NCBI GenBank assembly: GCA_023402015.1
Contig: JAEXCU010000004.1
Coordinates: 1 to 13,949, forward strand
Origin: Pseudomonadota bacterium
GTDB lineage: Bacteria; Pseudomonadota; Alphaproteobacteria; Rs-D84
Reading direction: 5' to 3'
DNA: 13,949 nt
A program made the position numbers and the translations under genes. Positions 1 to 5,886 of the stretch are shown piece by piece. Positions within the stretch are counted from its first letter, which is position 1. Every line of letters begins with the position of its first letter. The notes beneath the pieces were generated by a model. It made no database searches. It was given only the letters and a program-made list of their open reading frames with translations, and had not been told where the DNA came from.

Positions 1-95
1 GGTCTTGACACCCCATTGTAGGAACACCCCGCAACAATGTGATTATATCACTAACTGGAATCTGCGGCAAGGACAGATTTCAAACGCAGAAAACA

Positions 96-124
96 CTTGA
101 TTTTATTAAAAAATTCGGCATAAT
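96..124 (+). promoter_or_regulatory. Probable rpsF operon promoter
   Basis: CTTGAT at 96-101 and CATAAT at 119-124 are separated by exactly 17 bases. This matches the alphaproteobacterial housekeeping form (CTTGAC-N17-CTATAT). Transcription would start near 131, giving a leader of about 55 bases that opens with the hairpin at 138-160. It is read from sequence only. Confidence 0.45.
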
Positions 125-137
125 TGGGGACGTTCCT

Positions 138-160
138 GCTAATAACATGGTGTTGTTGGC
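138..160 (+). promoter_or_regulatory. Leader hairpin upstream of rpsF
   Basis: GCTAATAAC (138-146) pairs over nine base pairs, including G-T wobbles, with GTTGTTGGC (152-160) around a 5-base loop. It lies between the predicted transcription start and the rpsF ribosome binding site (AAAGGAAG, 171-178). In many bacteria the S6:S18 complex binds an RNA motif in the rpsF leader as feedback control, so this is a candidate site by position. I could not recognise the conserved CCG bulge of that motif, so the function is inferred. Confidence 0.35.
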
Positions 161-185
161 TGTATAAACCAAAGGAAGTACATAA

Positions 186-524
186 ATGGCTTATTACGAA
201 AGCGTCTTGGTTTTCCGCCAGGACCTGACCGAACCGCAGGTTAAAGAAAAAGCGGCAAAATTTGCAGATATTATCAAAGAACTGGGTGGCGTGGTTAAAT
301 CCACCGAATTCTGGGGCTTGAAGAATTTGGCGTATATCATCCGCAAAAATCGCAAGGCACATTATGTTATGATGAACATTGAATTGCCGGGCGACAAAAT
401 CGCAGAACTGGAACGTCGCAGCCGCATTGACGAAGACGTTATCCGTTTCTTGAACGTACGTGTTGACCAATTGTCAACTCAGCCGTCCATCATGATGAAA
501 AAAAATAACGAAGAGGCAGAATAA
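186..524 (+). CDS. rpsF: 30S ribosomal protein S6
   Basis: S6 binds the central domain of 16S rRNA as a heterodimer with S18 during assembly of the small-subunit platform. The 112-residue product has the S6 N-terminus (MAYYESVLVFR), the central FWGLKNLAYIIRKNRKAHY strand-helix segment that contacts rRNA, and a basic RRSRIDEDVIRFLNVRV C-terminal strand. It is slightly shorter than the E. coli protein and lacks the long acidic tail. The start at 186 has the strong binding site AAAGGAAG eight bases upstream. The stop codon overlaps the rpsR start in the sequence TAATG, which implies translational coupling of the two partner proteins. Identification is firm. Confidence 0.97.
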   Translation: MAYYESVLVFRQDLTEPQVKEKAAKFADIIKELGGVVKSTEFWGLKNLAYIIRKNRKAHYVMMNIELPGDKIAELERRSRIDEDVIRFLNVRVDQLSTQPSIMMKKNNEEAE

Positions 525-751
525 TGGCAGTTCGCGCAGCAATTTATCGTAAAAAATCAAACCCTTTAAAGGGCAAGGTTATTGATTACAAAGATGTTAA
601 AACATTGTCGCATTATATCACTGAACGCGGCAAAATCGTTCCATCACGCATCAGCGGTGTTTCCCAGAAAGATCAACGCGCCCTGGCAACCGCCATTAAA
701 CGCGCCCGTCATTTGGGGTTGATGCCGTTCGTTCGCAACAATTTGGGTTAA
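524..751 (+). CDS. rpsR: 30S ribosomal protein S18
   Basis: S18 is the small basic partner of S6 on the 30S platform. The 75-residue product contains the family segments YRKKSNPLKG, IDYKDVKTLSHYITERGKI and PSRISGVSQKDQRALATAIKRAR, followed by the usual short C-terminus (LMPFV). The start codon shares a base with the rpsF stop, and the SD-like sequence GAAGAGGCAG lies inside the end of rpsF. The order rpsF-rpsR-rplI is the common bacterial order, although here a 150-base structured gap follows before rplI. Confidence 0.97.
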   Translation: MAVRAAIYRKKSNPLKGKVIDYKDVKTLSHYITERGKIVPSRISGVSQKDQRALATAIKRARHLGLMPFVRNNLG

Positions 752-754
752 TTC

Positions 755-833
755 TGTGGGGGCTTGTCGCGATTGTCGGTTCTTATGCAGGTCAACTGCA
801 CTGCGAACCGCCAATCGCATTCCAATCCCCACA
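755..833 (+). other. Long imperfect hairpin between rpsR and rplI
   Basis: Stacked, nested stems span 79 bases: 755-761 with 827-833 (TGTGGGG/CCCCACA), 769-775 with 812-818 (GCGATTG/CAATCGC), 777-782 with 805-810 (CGGTTC/GAACCG) and 786-790 with 796-800 (TGCAG/CTGCA) around the loop GTCAA. In all 25 base pairs form, mostly Watson-Crick. No T-tract follows, so it is not an ordinary intrinsic terminator. It may be an RNase III processing site, a stability element between cistrons, or a protein-binding leader for rplI. I recognise no known RNA family. Confidence 0.6.
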
Positions 834-901
834 CATAATTAACCAAATACCGTGATAAACATTTGGGGAATTATCCTCTAACTTGAAAAAGGACAGATAA
901 A

Positions 902-1498
902 ATGAAAGTTATTTTAACAGAAAAAATTACACATTTGGGTAATATCGGCGACACAGTGGAAGTAAAAACTGGGTTCGCACGCAATTATTTGTTGCCAAAT
1001 GGCAAGGCAATGCGTTGGACACGTGAAAACGTTGCTTTGTTTGAGGCGAAAAAGGCCGAATTGACCGCCCGTCATGAAGCGGCCAAGAAATCGGCTGAAT
1101 CCCAGGTTGATGCGGTCAAGAATGCAAAATTGCACATGATTCGTCAGGCAGGTGATACCGGCCAATTGTATGGTTCCGTTTCCACACGCGATATTGCCCG
1201 CATGTTGAAAGAAATCGCGAATGTATCCGTTGATTCCGCACAGGTATTGTTGGGCAGCCCGATTAAATCCGTTGGCGCGTTTGATACAAAAATCGCGTTG
1301 CATCCGGATGTAATTGTTCCGGTCAAGGTTTATGTTGCCCAGACCCAGGACGAAATTGACGCATTGGTTGCAGGTAAAGTTCTGACATTCGGCACCAAAA
1401 AAGTTGACGAAGAAGAAGTTGCAGAACCGGTTGCCGAAGAAGCGGCAGAAGAAAAATCTGAAGAAGTTGCCGAACAGCCGGCCGCAGACGCAGAATAA
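902..1498 (+). CDS. rplI: 50S ribosomal protein L9 with acidic C-terminal tail
   Basis: L9 binds domain V of 23S rRNA at the base of the L1 stalk and helps keep the reading frame. The N-terminal domain (residues 1-50: MKVILTEKITHLGNIGD, VKTGFARNYLLPNGKA) is canonical. It is followed by the long connecting helix (about 45-78) and the C-terminal rRNA-binding domain (about 80-150, GQLYGSVSTRDIA). The family core is about 150 residues; this protein has 198. The extra part from about residue 168 is almost entirely Glu, Ala and Val. The binding site AAAAAGGA precedes the start by eight bases. A strong terminator follows. Confidence 0.96.
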   Translation: MKVILTEKITHLGNIGDTVEVKTGFARNYLLPNGKAMRWTRENVALFEAKKAELTARHEAAKKSAESQVDAVKNAKLHMIRQAGDTGQLYGSVSTRDIARMLKEIANVSVDSAQVLLGSPIKSVGAFDTKIALHPDVIVPVKVYVAQTQDEIDALVAGKVLTFGTKKVDEEEVAEPVAEEAAEEKSEEVAEQPAADAE

Positions 1499-1520
1499 TT
1501 TAATTTCACCCGTACGTGAA

Positions 1521-1556
1521 AAATCCCGCCATTGTTTTTCAATGGCGGGATTTTTT
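1521..1556 (+). terminator. Bidirectional intrinsic terminator after rplI
   Basis: A perfect 14-bp stem (1521-1534 with 1540-1553) with a TTTTT loop is followed by a T-tract to 1556. On the opposite strand the stem is followed by five Ts, so it can also end the convergent ferritin-like transcript that stops at 1591. Confidence 0.9.
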
Positions 1557-1590
1557 GTCGTACAACCTGTTTTATGAAGAAATATTCGTT

Positions 1591-2010
1591 TTATTTACCG
1601 CCCTTTGGTACCCCGGGTGATGTGCCATGTGTCGCGCCGTTCGCATTTGGGTTTGGTACGCGCGCGGGACGTGGTGGTTGGGACGTGCGCGGGGCAGGGG
1701 CTGCATCGGATTGATTTAAACCCAATTGTTGGATTGCCTGGTTCACGCCATGTTCATATTGTGGGAGGTCTTCGGGACCCAGGATTTCCAATAACTTGGC
1801 CAACTGGCCGGCATGATGCATTTCATCATGGGTTATATCTGTTAATATAATTTTTACCGATTCATTATCTGTGCTTTCCATTATTTGTTGATAAATCTGG
1901 ATTGCTTCATATTCTGATGCAATGCCCAATTTTATCGCCCGCAACATTTCTGTGTGGTTCAGTTGTTTGGCCGGTGTGTACACATTATTAATGGTGTCAA
2001 ATACAGGCAT
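1591..2010 (-). CDS. Small ferritin-like protein (EncFtn-type two-helix)
   Basis: A 139-residue protein with one ferritin-like half-bundle. Helix 1 (about 20-46) carries the SEYEAI segment with Glu33, and helix 2 (about 50-78) carries HDEMHH with Glu63 and His66. The E-x29-E-x2-H spacing equals the Glu32/Glu62/His65 metal set of the encapsulated ferritin EncFtn. In that family two short subunits combine to build a ferroxidase site. A role in iron oxidation or storage is therefore inferred. Residues 101-139 form a Pro/Gly/Asn-rich tail of low complexity; I see no encapsulin cargo peptide in it, and no encapsulin gene in the window. The start at 2010 is chosen because GGAGAA sits seven bases upstream; an in-frame ATG at 2061 would add 17 residues with no good site. 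A short rubrerythrin-like protein is the alternative. Confidence 0.75.
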   Translation of the reverse strand: MPVFDTINNVYTPAKQLNHTEMLRAIKLGIASEYEAIQIYQQIMESTDNESVKIILTDITHDEMHHAGQLAKLLEILGPEDLPQYEHGVNQAIQQLGLNQSDAAPAPRTSQPPRPARVPNPNANGATHGTSPGVPKGGK

Positions 2011-2038
2011 TTCATTCTCCGTATTGTTATATAATATG

Positions 2039-2044
2039 ATTATA
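2039..2044 (-). promoter_or_regulatory. -10 element of the ferritin-like gene
   Basis: A perfect TATAAT on the minus strand (GGTATAAT in context) would start transcription near 2032, giving a 22-base leader with the GGAGAA site. No convincing -35 was found, so an activator may be needed. Confidence 0.4.
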
Positions 2045-2101
2045 CCGCGTTGCACCCACACAAGACATAGGACAGTAATGATAAAATTACGCTCGGTCGT
2101 T

Positions 2102-2650
2102 TTAATTGCTGTAATAACAATTATTGGTGAATGTGTATGAACCGGTGGTGTCTGTCGCGGTGGCGCCCGTCGGCAGATAGCATGATGTTATCGCCTGGAC
2201 ATTGTTTGTACTGGATGGATTGATAATTGTGTCGTTTTCCCTGAATATCGGACAGGGCTCGCAGTAATAATTTGGTATCAACAGGGTTTCATCATATCCA
2301 CTTTCCAGTGTTTCGTATATGCTGTATTCGCCACTGGGACATGTACTGCATACATTGTGCAACGAATCGTATCCCTGGCCGGGTTTACAGGTTGTTATTT
2401 CCGAACCCAAATCGCAATATTGCATTGAATTTCCATTGCTGCAAACATTGGTACATGCCGTGTATAAATCCATATCATAATCGTACCCCATGCAGCATTC
2501 ATCGTATCCACTGACCAGGTCGTCGTCTTGCCTGTATGGTTCGCAGCATTTCCACAGATTATTACATTCGTCTGCGCTAAATTTGGCGTGGGCATCAGCC
2601 GTAATTACAGTTATTGCCATGCCAACGGCCAGAATAATTGGTCTTTTCAT
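2102..2650 (-). CDS. Cys-rich secreted protein of unknown family (copy 1)
   Basis: I do not recognise a named family. The 182-residue product starts with a signal peptide (residues 1-22: MKR, a hydrophobic core, then ADAHA before the likely cleavage site). The mature part has 15 cysteines (29, 35, 36, 52, 53, 66, 70, 79, 88, 101, 104, 130, 133, 157, 178), including CC pairs, CSTCP and CEPCP. The last 22 residues carry the module C157-x9-D-x2-G-x-Y-x-F-T-x-N-C178-Y-Y, which recurs in two other proteins of this window. Export and disulfide bonding outside the cytoplasm are inferred. The start at 2650 is preferred over the in-frame ATG at 2689: GGGGA lies five bases upstream and the signal peptide begins directly. 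A long hairpin-rich leader precedes the gene. Confidence 0.85.
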   Translation of the reverse strand: MKRPIILAVGMAITVITADAHAKFSADECNNLWKCCEPYRQDDDLVSGYDECCMGYDYDMDLYTACTNVCSNGNSMQYCDLGSEITTCKPGQGYDSLHNVCSTCPSGEYSIYETLESGYDETLLIPNYYCEPCPIFRENDTIINPSSTNNVQAITSCYLPTGATATDTTGSYTFTNNCYYSN

Positions 2651-2674
2651 TTCAATCCCCTGGGTTTTTCGTAA

Positions 2675-2700
2675 TGAAAAAACCACCAAATTTTGGTGGT
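2675..2700 (-). terminator. Terminator just upstream of the Cys-rich gene
   Basis: Read on the minus strand, ACCACCAAA and TTTGGTGGT (2700-2682) form a hairpin followed by six Ts (2681-2676). No annotated gene lies upstream on this strand. It can only end a leader or small RNA that starts within the intergenic region. Confidence 0.65.
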
Positions 2701-2710
2701 CAGGAGGTTG

Positions 2711-2851
2711 ATGACAATTACTGGAATTGTGTGCTTATTCTATATATTCGCAACCCTCCTGACCCGGTTGGGTTCAGGAGTTTTTATCGTCGCAATATTA
2801 AAATGGGCGCATTTTGCCGCGCCACAGGTACATATTCCGACGCCAGTATAG
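2711..2851 (+). CDS. Possible 46-residue hydrophobic peptide
   Basis: A short reading frame begins with ATG at 2711, just after a perfect AGGAGG (2702-2707, spacing only three bases). It encodes a mostly hydrophobic peptide (residues 4-30 could span a membrane; then WAHFAAPQVHIPTPV). Its ribosome binding site is buried in the stem formed by 2698-2710 and 2750-2763, the second half lying inside its own coding region. It overlaps the opposite-strand RNA candidate completely. I have no family match, and chance is quite possible because the hairpins alone constrain this sequence. Confidence 0.2.
   Translation: MTITGIVCLFYIFATLLTRLGSGVFIVAILKWAHFAAPQVHIPTPV
2756..2785 (+). terminator. Terminator-like hairpin in the divergent region
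   Basis: CTCCTGACCC (2756-2765) pairs with GGGTTCAGGAG (2770-2780) with one bulged T, and five Ts follow (2781-2785). Its left arm can instead pair with 2698-2710. This gives mutually exclusive folds on this strand too. It would stop plus-strand transcripts before they reach recO. Confidence 0.5.
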
Positions 2852-2893
2852 AGGTCATCACACCCCATCATCAGAACACCTGATGACATATGA

Positions 2894-2922
2894 ATTATAA
2901 AATATATTTGTCCGTGAAACAA
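2894..2922 (-). promoter_or_regulatory. Probable promoter of the Cys-rich gene leader
   Basis: On the minus strand TTGTTT (2922-2917) is followed after 17 bases by a perfect TATAAT (2899-2894). The predicted start near 2887 coincides with the first hairpin of the leader and lies about 237 bases before the start codon. Confidence 0.5.
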
Positions 2923-2978
2923 CAAAAAGTATTTTTTATTTTACATATCTTCTATTCTCGGGGTATAGTTAAAATATA

Positions 2979-3629
2979 ATGAAATTGGAATCGGTTGGCA
3001 TATTGATTAATTTGCGCCCCATGGGCGAACGCGATTCGGTGGCGCATGTTTTTACGCATGATTTTGGCGTAATGTGCGGTGTTATGCGGGCGGCACAAAT
3101 TGCAAAAAAAAATCGTCCATTGGTGGGCCAGGTTGGGTTGGTCGCATGGAATGCGCGCCTGGATTCGCAATTGGGCACATTTCATTGGGAGGCGGAAAAA
3201 AACCTGGCCGCACCGATAATGATTTCGCGCGATGCATTACGTTTTATGAACAGTGCATTTGAATTAATTGCAACATTGTTGCCGGAACGTGAAAAATATG
3301 AATTGTTGTACCGGGAAACGATTGATTTGCTGGGTGAATTGGCATCTGGCGGCGGTGAAGAATCATATTTAAAATGGGAAATAAATTTATTGCGCGAAAT
3401 GGGATATGCGCTGGATTTAACGCGCTGTTCTGGTTGTGGTGCGCGCGAAAATTTAAATTATTTATCGCCACGAACAGGGCGGGCGGTATGCGATAATTGT
3501 GCCGCGCCATACATTACAAAACTGTATAAATTGCCATTAAATATAAATACAACCCGGCGGTTTTTGGAAAGTGTCTGTATCAGTCAGGGCGTGGCATTGC
3601 CAACAATGCGCAGAATGTTGTCCGTATGA
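2979..3629 (+). CDS. recO: DNA repair protein RecO
   Basis: RecO binds single-stranded DNA and, with RecR, loads RecA onto SSB-coated gaps (the RecF pathway). The 216-residue product has the N-terminal OB-fold start (residues 1-40, containing GILINLRPMGERDSVAHVFT), a helical middle, and the RecO zinc finger C150-x2-C153 ... C171-x2-C174. It is somewhat shorter than typical alphaproteobacterial RecO, with a shortened C-terminus after the finger. There is no Shine-Dalgarno sequence before the ATG. Instead TATAGT lies at 2964-2969, so the mRNA may start about three bases before the codon and be leaderless. An 88-base gap separates it from the next gene. Confidence 0.93.
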   Translation: MKLESVGILINLRPMGERDSVAHVFTHDFGVMCGVMRAAQIAKKNRPLVGQVGLVAWNARLDSQLGTFHWEAEKNLAAPIMISRDALRFMNSAFELIATLLPEREKYELLYRETIDLLGELASGGGEESYLKWEINLLREMGYALDLTRCSGCGARENLNYLSPRTGRAVCDNCAAPYITKLYKLPLNINTTRRFLESVCISQGVALPTMRRMLSV

Positions 3630-3658
3630 TGCAACGCATAAAAATAATAGATTTATTC

Positions 3659-3688
3659 CTTGCGCTGGGATGAAATATTCAGTATGGT
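3659..3688 (+). promoter_or_regulatory. Weak candidate promoter of the DsbA-like gene
   Basis: TTGCGC (3660-3665) and TATGGT (3683-3688) are 17 bases apart, or CTTGCG-N17-GTATGG in the alphaproteobacterial register. Both elements are degenerate, but the position, 30 bases before the start, is right. Confidence 0.3.
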
Positions 3689-3717
3689 AATTTTGTTCAA
3701 CAGAAAAGGAGAAAACT

Positions 3718-4536
3718 ATGACTTGGACAATACTGGTTCTGGTATTGGGTATTGCATTGTATCTGTTCGGCGGGATGATGCTGAAACAGGATGCGAAAAA
3801 ACCTTCTGCCGGTAAAACTTTTGCAAAAAGATTGATTTCTTTGGTTGCAATTTTATTAATGATTTTCAGCGTACGTTTGTATGTTCCATATTACCTGACA
3901 CACGTAAATCCTGGGATTATTCAGGAAATGGTTAACGGTATGCAGGAACAGCAGAACGCACAAAAGAACAAAGAAATTCGTAAATATGTTCGTTCTAAAT
4001 CCGACACTATGATTGCGGATGCACCGGTTTTGGGTAAACAGGATGCGAAAAAAACAATCTTTGTTTGGACAGACTTTTCTTGCCCATATTGCCGTCGTGT
4101 ACATGGTGAATTGGAACGCGTATTGGCAGACCGCGATGACGTTCGCGTAGTTGTCAAAAACTTTTCTATCCATGGCCCATTGTCTGATGCACCGGCCAAG
4201 GCAGTAATTGCGGCGAAATTGCAAAGCCCGGAAAAAGCGGCCACATTGACAAACATGCTGATGACACGCGATTTCTATTCCCAAGAAGATTTGCAAGATC
4301 AATCCAAAATTGGCGAAAAAGTTGAAAAGAACGTTATGAAAATGGCGTCTGAGGCCGGTTTGGATACCGCACAATTGAAAACAGATATGAAAGGCGAAGT
4401 TGTTGCACGCGAAATGGCAAACGTTCGTGATTTGGCACAACGCTTTGAAATCAGCGGTACACCGTTCTTGATTATCGGCGAACAGGCATTCCCTGGTGCA
4501 ATCCCATACGATCAAATCAACAATGCGTTGAATTAA
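3718..4536 (+). CDS. Membrane-anchored DsbA-like thiol:disulfide oxidoreductase
   Basis: The thioredoxin-fold domain (about 108-272) has the active site C122-P-Y-C125 in the context WTDFSCPYCRRVH, and the cis-proline loop GTPFLI (Pro249) opposite it. Proteins of this DsbA/BdbD-like group form or rearrange disulfides in exported proteins. Unusually for DsbA, the N-terminus has two hydrophobic helices (about 4-22 and 38-58) joined by a Lys/Arg-rich loop (23-39). By the positive-inside rule the loop is cytoplasmic and the catalytic domain lies in the periplasm. A linker rich in Gln, Lys and Glu (70-95) follows. The start has a perfect AAAAGGAG. The Cys-rich secreted proteins of this window are plausible substrates. 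Family membership is firm; oxidase versus isomerase is not decided by sequence. Confidence 0.9.
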   Translation: MTWTILVLVLGIALYLFGGMMLKQDAKKPSAGKTFAKRLISLVAILLMIFSVRLYVPYYLTHVNPGIIQEMVNGMQEQQNAQKNKEIRKYVRSKSDTMIADAPVLGKQDAKKTIFVWTDFSCPYCRRVHGELERVLADRDDVRVVVKNFSIHGPLSDAPAKAVIAAKLQSPEKAATLTNMLMTRDFYSQEDLQDQSKIGEKVEKNVMKMASEAGLDTAQLKTDMKGEVVAREMANVRDLAQRFEISGTPFLIIGEQAFPGAIPYDQINNALN

Positions 4537-4560
4537 TTTGTTCGCAGAATGCAAAAATAA

Positions 4561-4586
4561 AAATCCCGTGAAAACGGGATTTTTTT
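4561..4586 (+). terminator. Terminator after the DsbA-like gene
   Basis: AAATCCCGT (4561-4569) and ACGGGATTT (4574-4582) pair around the tetraloop GAAA, with a T-tract to 4586. The minus strand also shows a T-run, so it may act both ways. Confidence 0.88.
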
Positions 4587-4680
4587 GTTGATTTGTATCC
4601 GCTGTGATTACATTTAATCGGCAACATTTACAAAAATCTATATTTACAATTAAACCGTTTATTACGTAATACGCAAATAA

Positions 4681-4708
4681 AAATCCCCCACGAATGGGGG
4701 GATTTTTT
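4681..4708 (-). terminator. Terminator after pgk
   Basis: AAATCCCCC (4681-4689) pairs with GGGGGATTT (4697-4705). It is flanked by a T-run on either strand (4703-4708 on plus; ATTTTTATTT on minus). It lies just past the pgk stop codon at 4717. Between it and the previous terminator are 94 AT-rich bases with no visible gene; only a 10-bp palindrome ATTACGTAAT (4661-4670) stands out. Confidence 0.85.
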
Positions 4709-4716
4709 AATCACGA

Positions 4717-5886
4717 TTATTTATCTTGTAAAATCGCGATACCGGGCAAGGTGCGGCCCTCGATAAATTCCAAGAATGCGCCGCCACCGGTGGAAACATA
4801 TGTGATGTCATCTTTGACACCGCATGCTTCCAGTGCGGCGACGGTATCGCCACCGCCAATAATGCTCTGTAATTTGCCGGCGCGGGTTTGTTCAGCAATT
4901 GCGCGCGCAATCGCAAATGAACCGTATGACCATGTTGGTTGCCATTCTGCCATGCCGACGGTGCCATTCCAAATAACGGTTGCCGCATCACGAATTGCCG
5001 CAACGTCGCGGGCGGTTGTTTCAACCCCGGCATCAATGATAACATCGTCATCTGCGATTTCTGTAAAGTTTTTATTTGTACGCGCCGCATCACGGGTAAA
5101 TTCTTTGGCGACGCCTTTGTCCAGGGGCAACAAAACCTGGCAATTATTTTCACGCGCATATTCTAAAATTTCCAATGCGGTGTCTTTTTGGTCGGCTTCG
5201 TACAAAGAATTGCCGACTTTGCCACCCATGGCATAGTTAAATGTTGTCCCCAGTGCGCCGCCGATTATCAGTTTATCTGATAATTTTGCCAATGCTTTTA
5301 ATACGCCGATTTTGGTGGAAACTTTGCTGCCTGCGACAATGGACAGCAGGGGCCGCGCCGGATTTTCCATAACCGCGGACAAATGTGCGATTTCTGATGC
5401 CAACAGTTTGCCCGCGTATGACGGCAATATTTCTGCAACGCCAACGGTACTGGCATGGGCGCGGTGTGATACGGCAAATGCATCGTTTACGAACAAATCG
5501 TATCCGTGGGCCAGTTCTGCGGAAAATGCCGGGTCGTTTGATTCTTCGCCGGGGTAAAATCGCACGTTTTCCAACAGTACAACGTCGCCGTCTTTCATGC
5601 CTGACAGAAATTCTTTGTCCAGGCAGTCATTAATTAATGGAATTTTCATATATTCCGCGACGGGCGCCAGTGTGTATTCCATATTTCGCGTTCCCTTGGG
5701 CCGACCCAAATGTGCGCAAACTACAACGCGTGCACCACCAGCCCGCAGGGCGTCAATGGTCGGCATGCTTTGCTGAATACGAAATGCATCAGTAATTTTT
5801 CCGTCCACAATTTGAACATTAAAATCATCGCGTAATAAAACATATTTTCCGCGTACATCCAGATTTTCAATCGTGCGTAATTTCAT
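4717..5886 (-). CDS. pgk: Phosphoglycerate kinase
   Basis: Pgk transfers the acyl phosphate of 1,3-bisphosphoglycerate to ADP, the first ATP-yielding step of glycolysis, in the cytosol. The 389-residue length is normal for bacteria. Visible family features are the N-terminal substrate-binding segments LRDDFNVQ (19-26; most homologues have RVDFNVP), Arg36 and AHLGRPKG (58-65). In the nucleotide-binding half there are VAGSKVSTKIGVL, NGTVGMAEW and the near-C-terminal GGGDTVAALEACG and STGGGAFLEF. The binding site AAGGA precedes the start. Its first 20 bases overlap the end of rnhB, so the two are one transcript. The usual neighbours gap and fba are absent here. Confidence 0.97.
   Translation of the reverse strand: MKLRTIENLDVRGKYVLLRDDFNVQIVDGKITDAFRIQQSMPTIDALRAGGARVVVCAHLGRPKGTRNMEYTLAPVAEYMKIPLINDCLDKEFLSGMKDGDVVLLENVRFYPGEESNDPAFSAELAHGYDLFVNDAFAVSHRAHASTVGVAEILPSYAGKLLASEIAHLSAVMENPARPLLSIVAGSKVSTKIGVLKALAKLSDKLIIGGALGTTFNYAMGGKVGNSLYEADQKDTALEILEYARENNCQVLLPLDKGVAKEFTRDAARTNKNFTEIADDDVIIDAGVETTARDVAAIRDAATVIWNGTVGMAEWQPTWSYGSFAIARAIAEQTRAGKLQSIIGGGDTVAALEACGVKDDITYVSTGGGAFLEFIEGRTLPGIAILQDK

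Larger units (their letters stand above)
2675..2887 (-). ncRNA. Structured leader or small RNA upstream of the Cys-rich gene
   Basis: On the minus strand a promoter (2894-2922) predicts a start at about 2887, exactly where a hairpin begins (TCATCAG at 2880-2886 with its complement 2868-2874). Next come segment A (2770-2780), segment B (2750-2765) and segment C (2698-2710). A pairs with B (CTCCTGA/TCAGGAG plus GGG/CCC), and B also pairs with C (13 base pairs, one bulge), so the two folds exclude each other. C runs into an intrinsic terminator (2682-2700 plus a T-tract) that ends 25 bases before the start codon. This is either an attenuated leader or a small RNA of about 210 bases. I recognise no known riboswitch class. 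Confidence 0.45.

Noticed and set aside
5..10. TTGACA as an rpsF promoter -35
   Set aside because: No -10 element at 16-18 bases; the pair at 96-124 fits much better.
14..39. CATTGT/ACAATG inverted repeat at the window start
   Set aside because: Only six pairs around a 14-base loop, with no T-tract; not a credible terminator.
51..470. 139-codon minus-strand open frame across rpsF
   Set aside because: It is a shadow of rpsF; no ribosome binding site, and the composition follows the other strand's codons.
755..833. tRNA-like reading of the rpsR-rplI hairpin (7-bp outer stem)
   Set aside because: No D, anticodon or T arms in the right places; it is one long nested hairpin.
2675..2887. 6S RNA, SRP RNA or tmRNA in the intergenic region
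   Set aside because: The ends do not pair with each other as in 6S RNA, and the conserved SRP and tmRNA motifs are absent.
3856..4554. 232-codon open frame antisense to the DsbA-like gene
   Set aside because: The plus-strand gene has a clear CPYC domain, binding site and terminator; the antisense frame resembles no family and is Cys/Phe/Asn-rich, as expected for a shadow.
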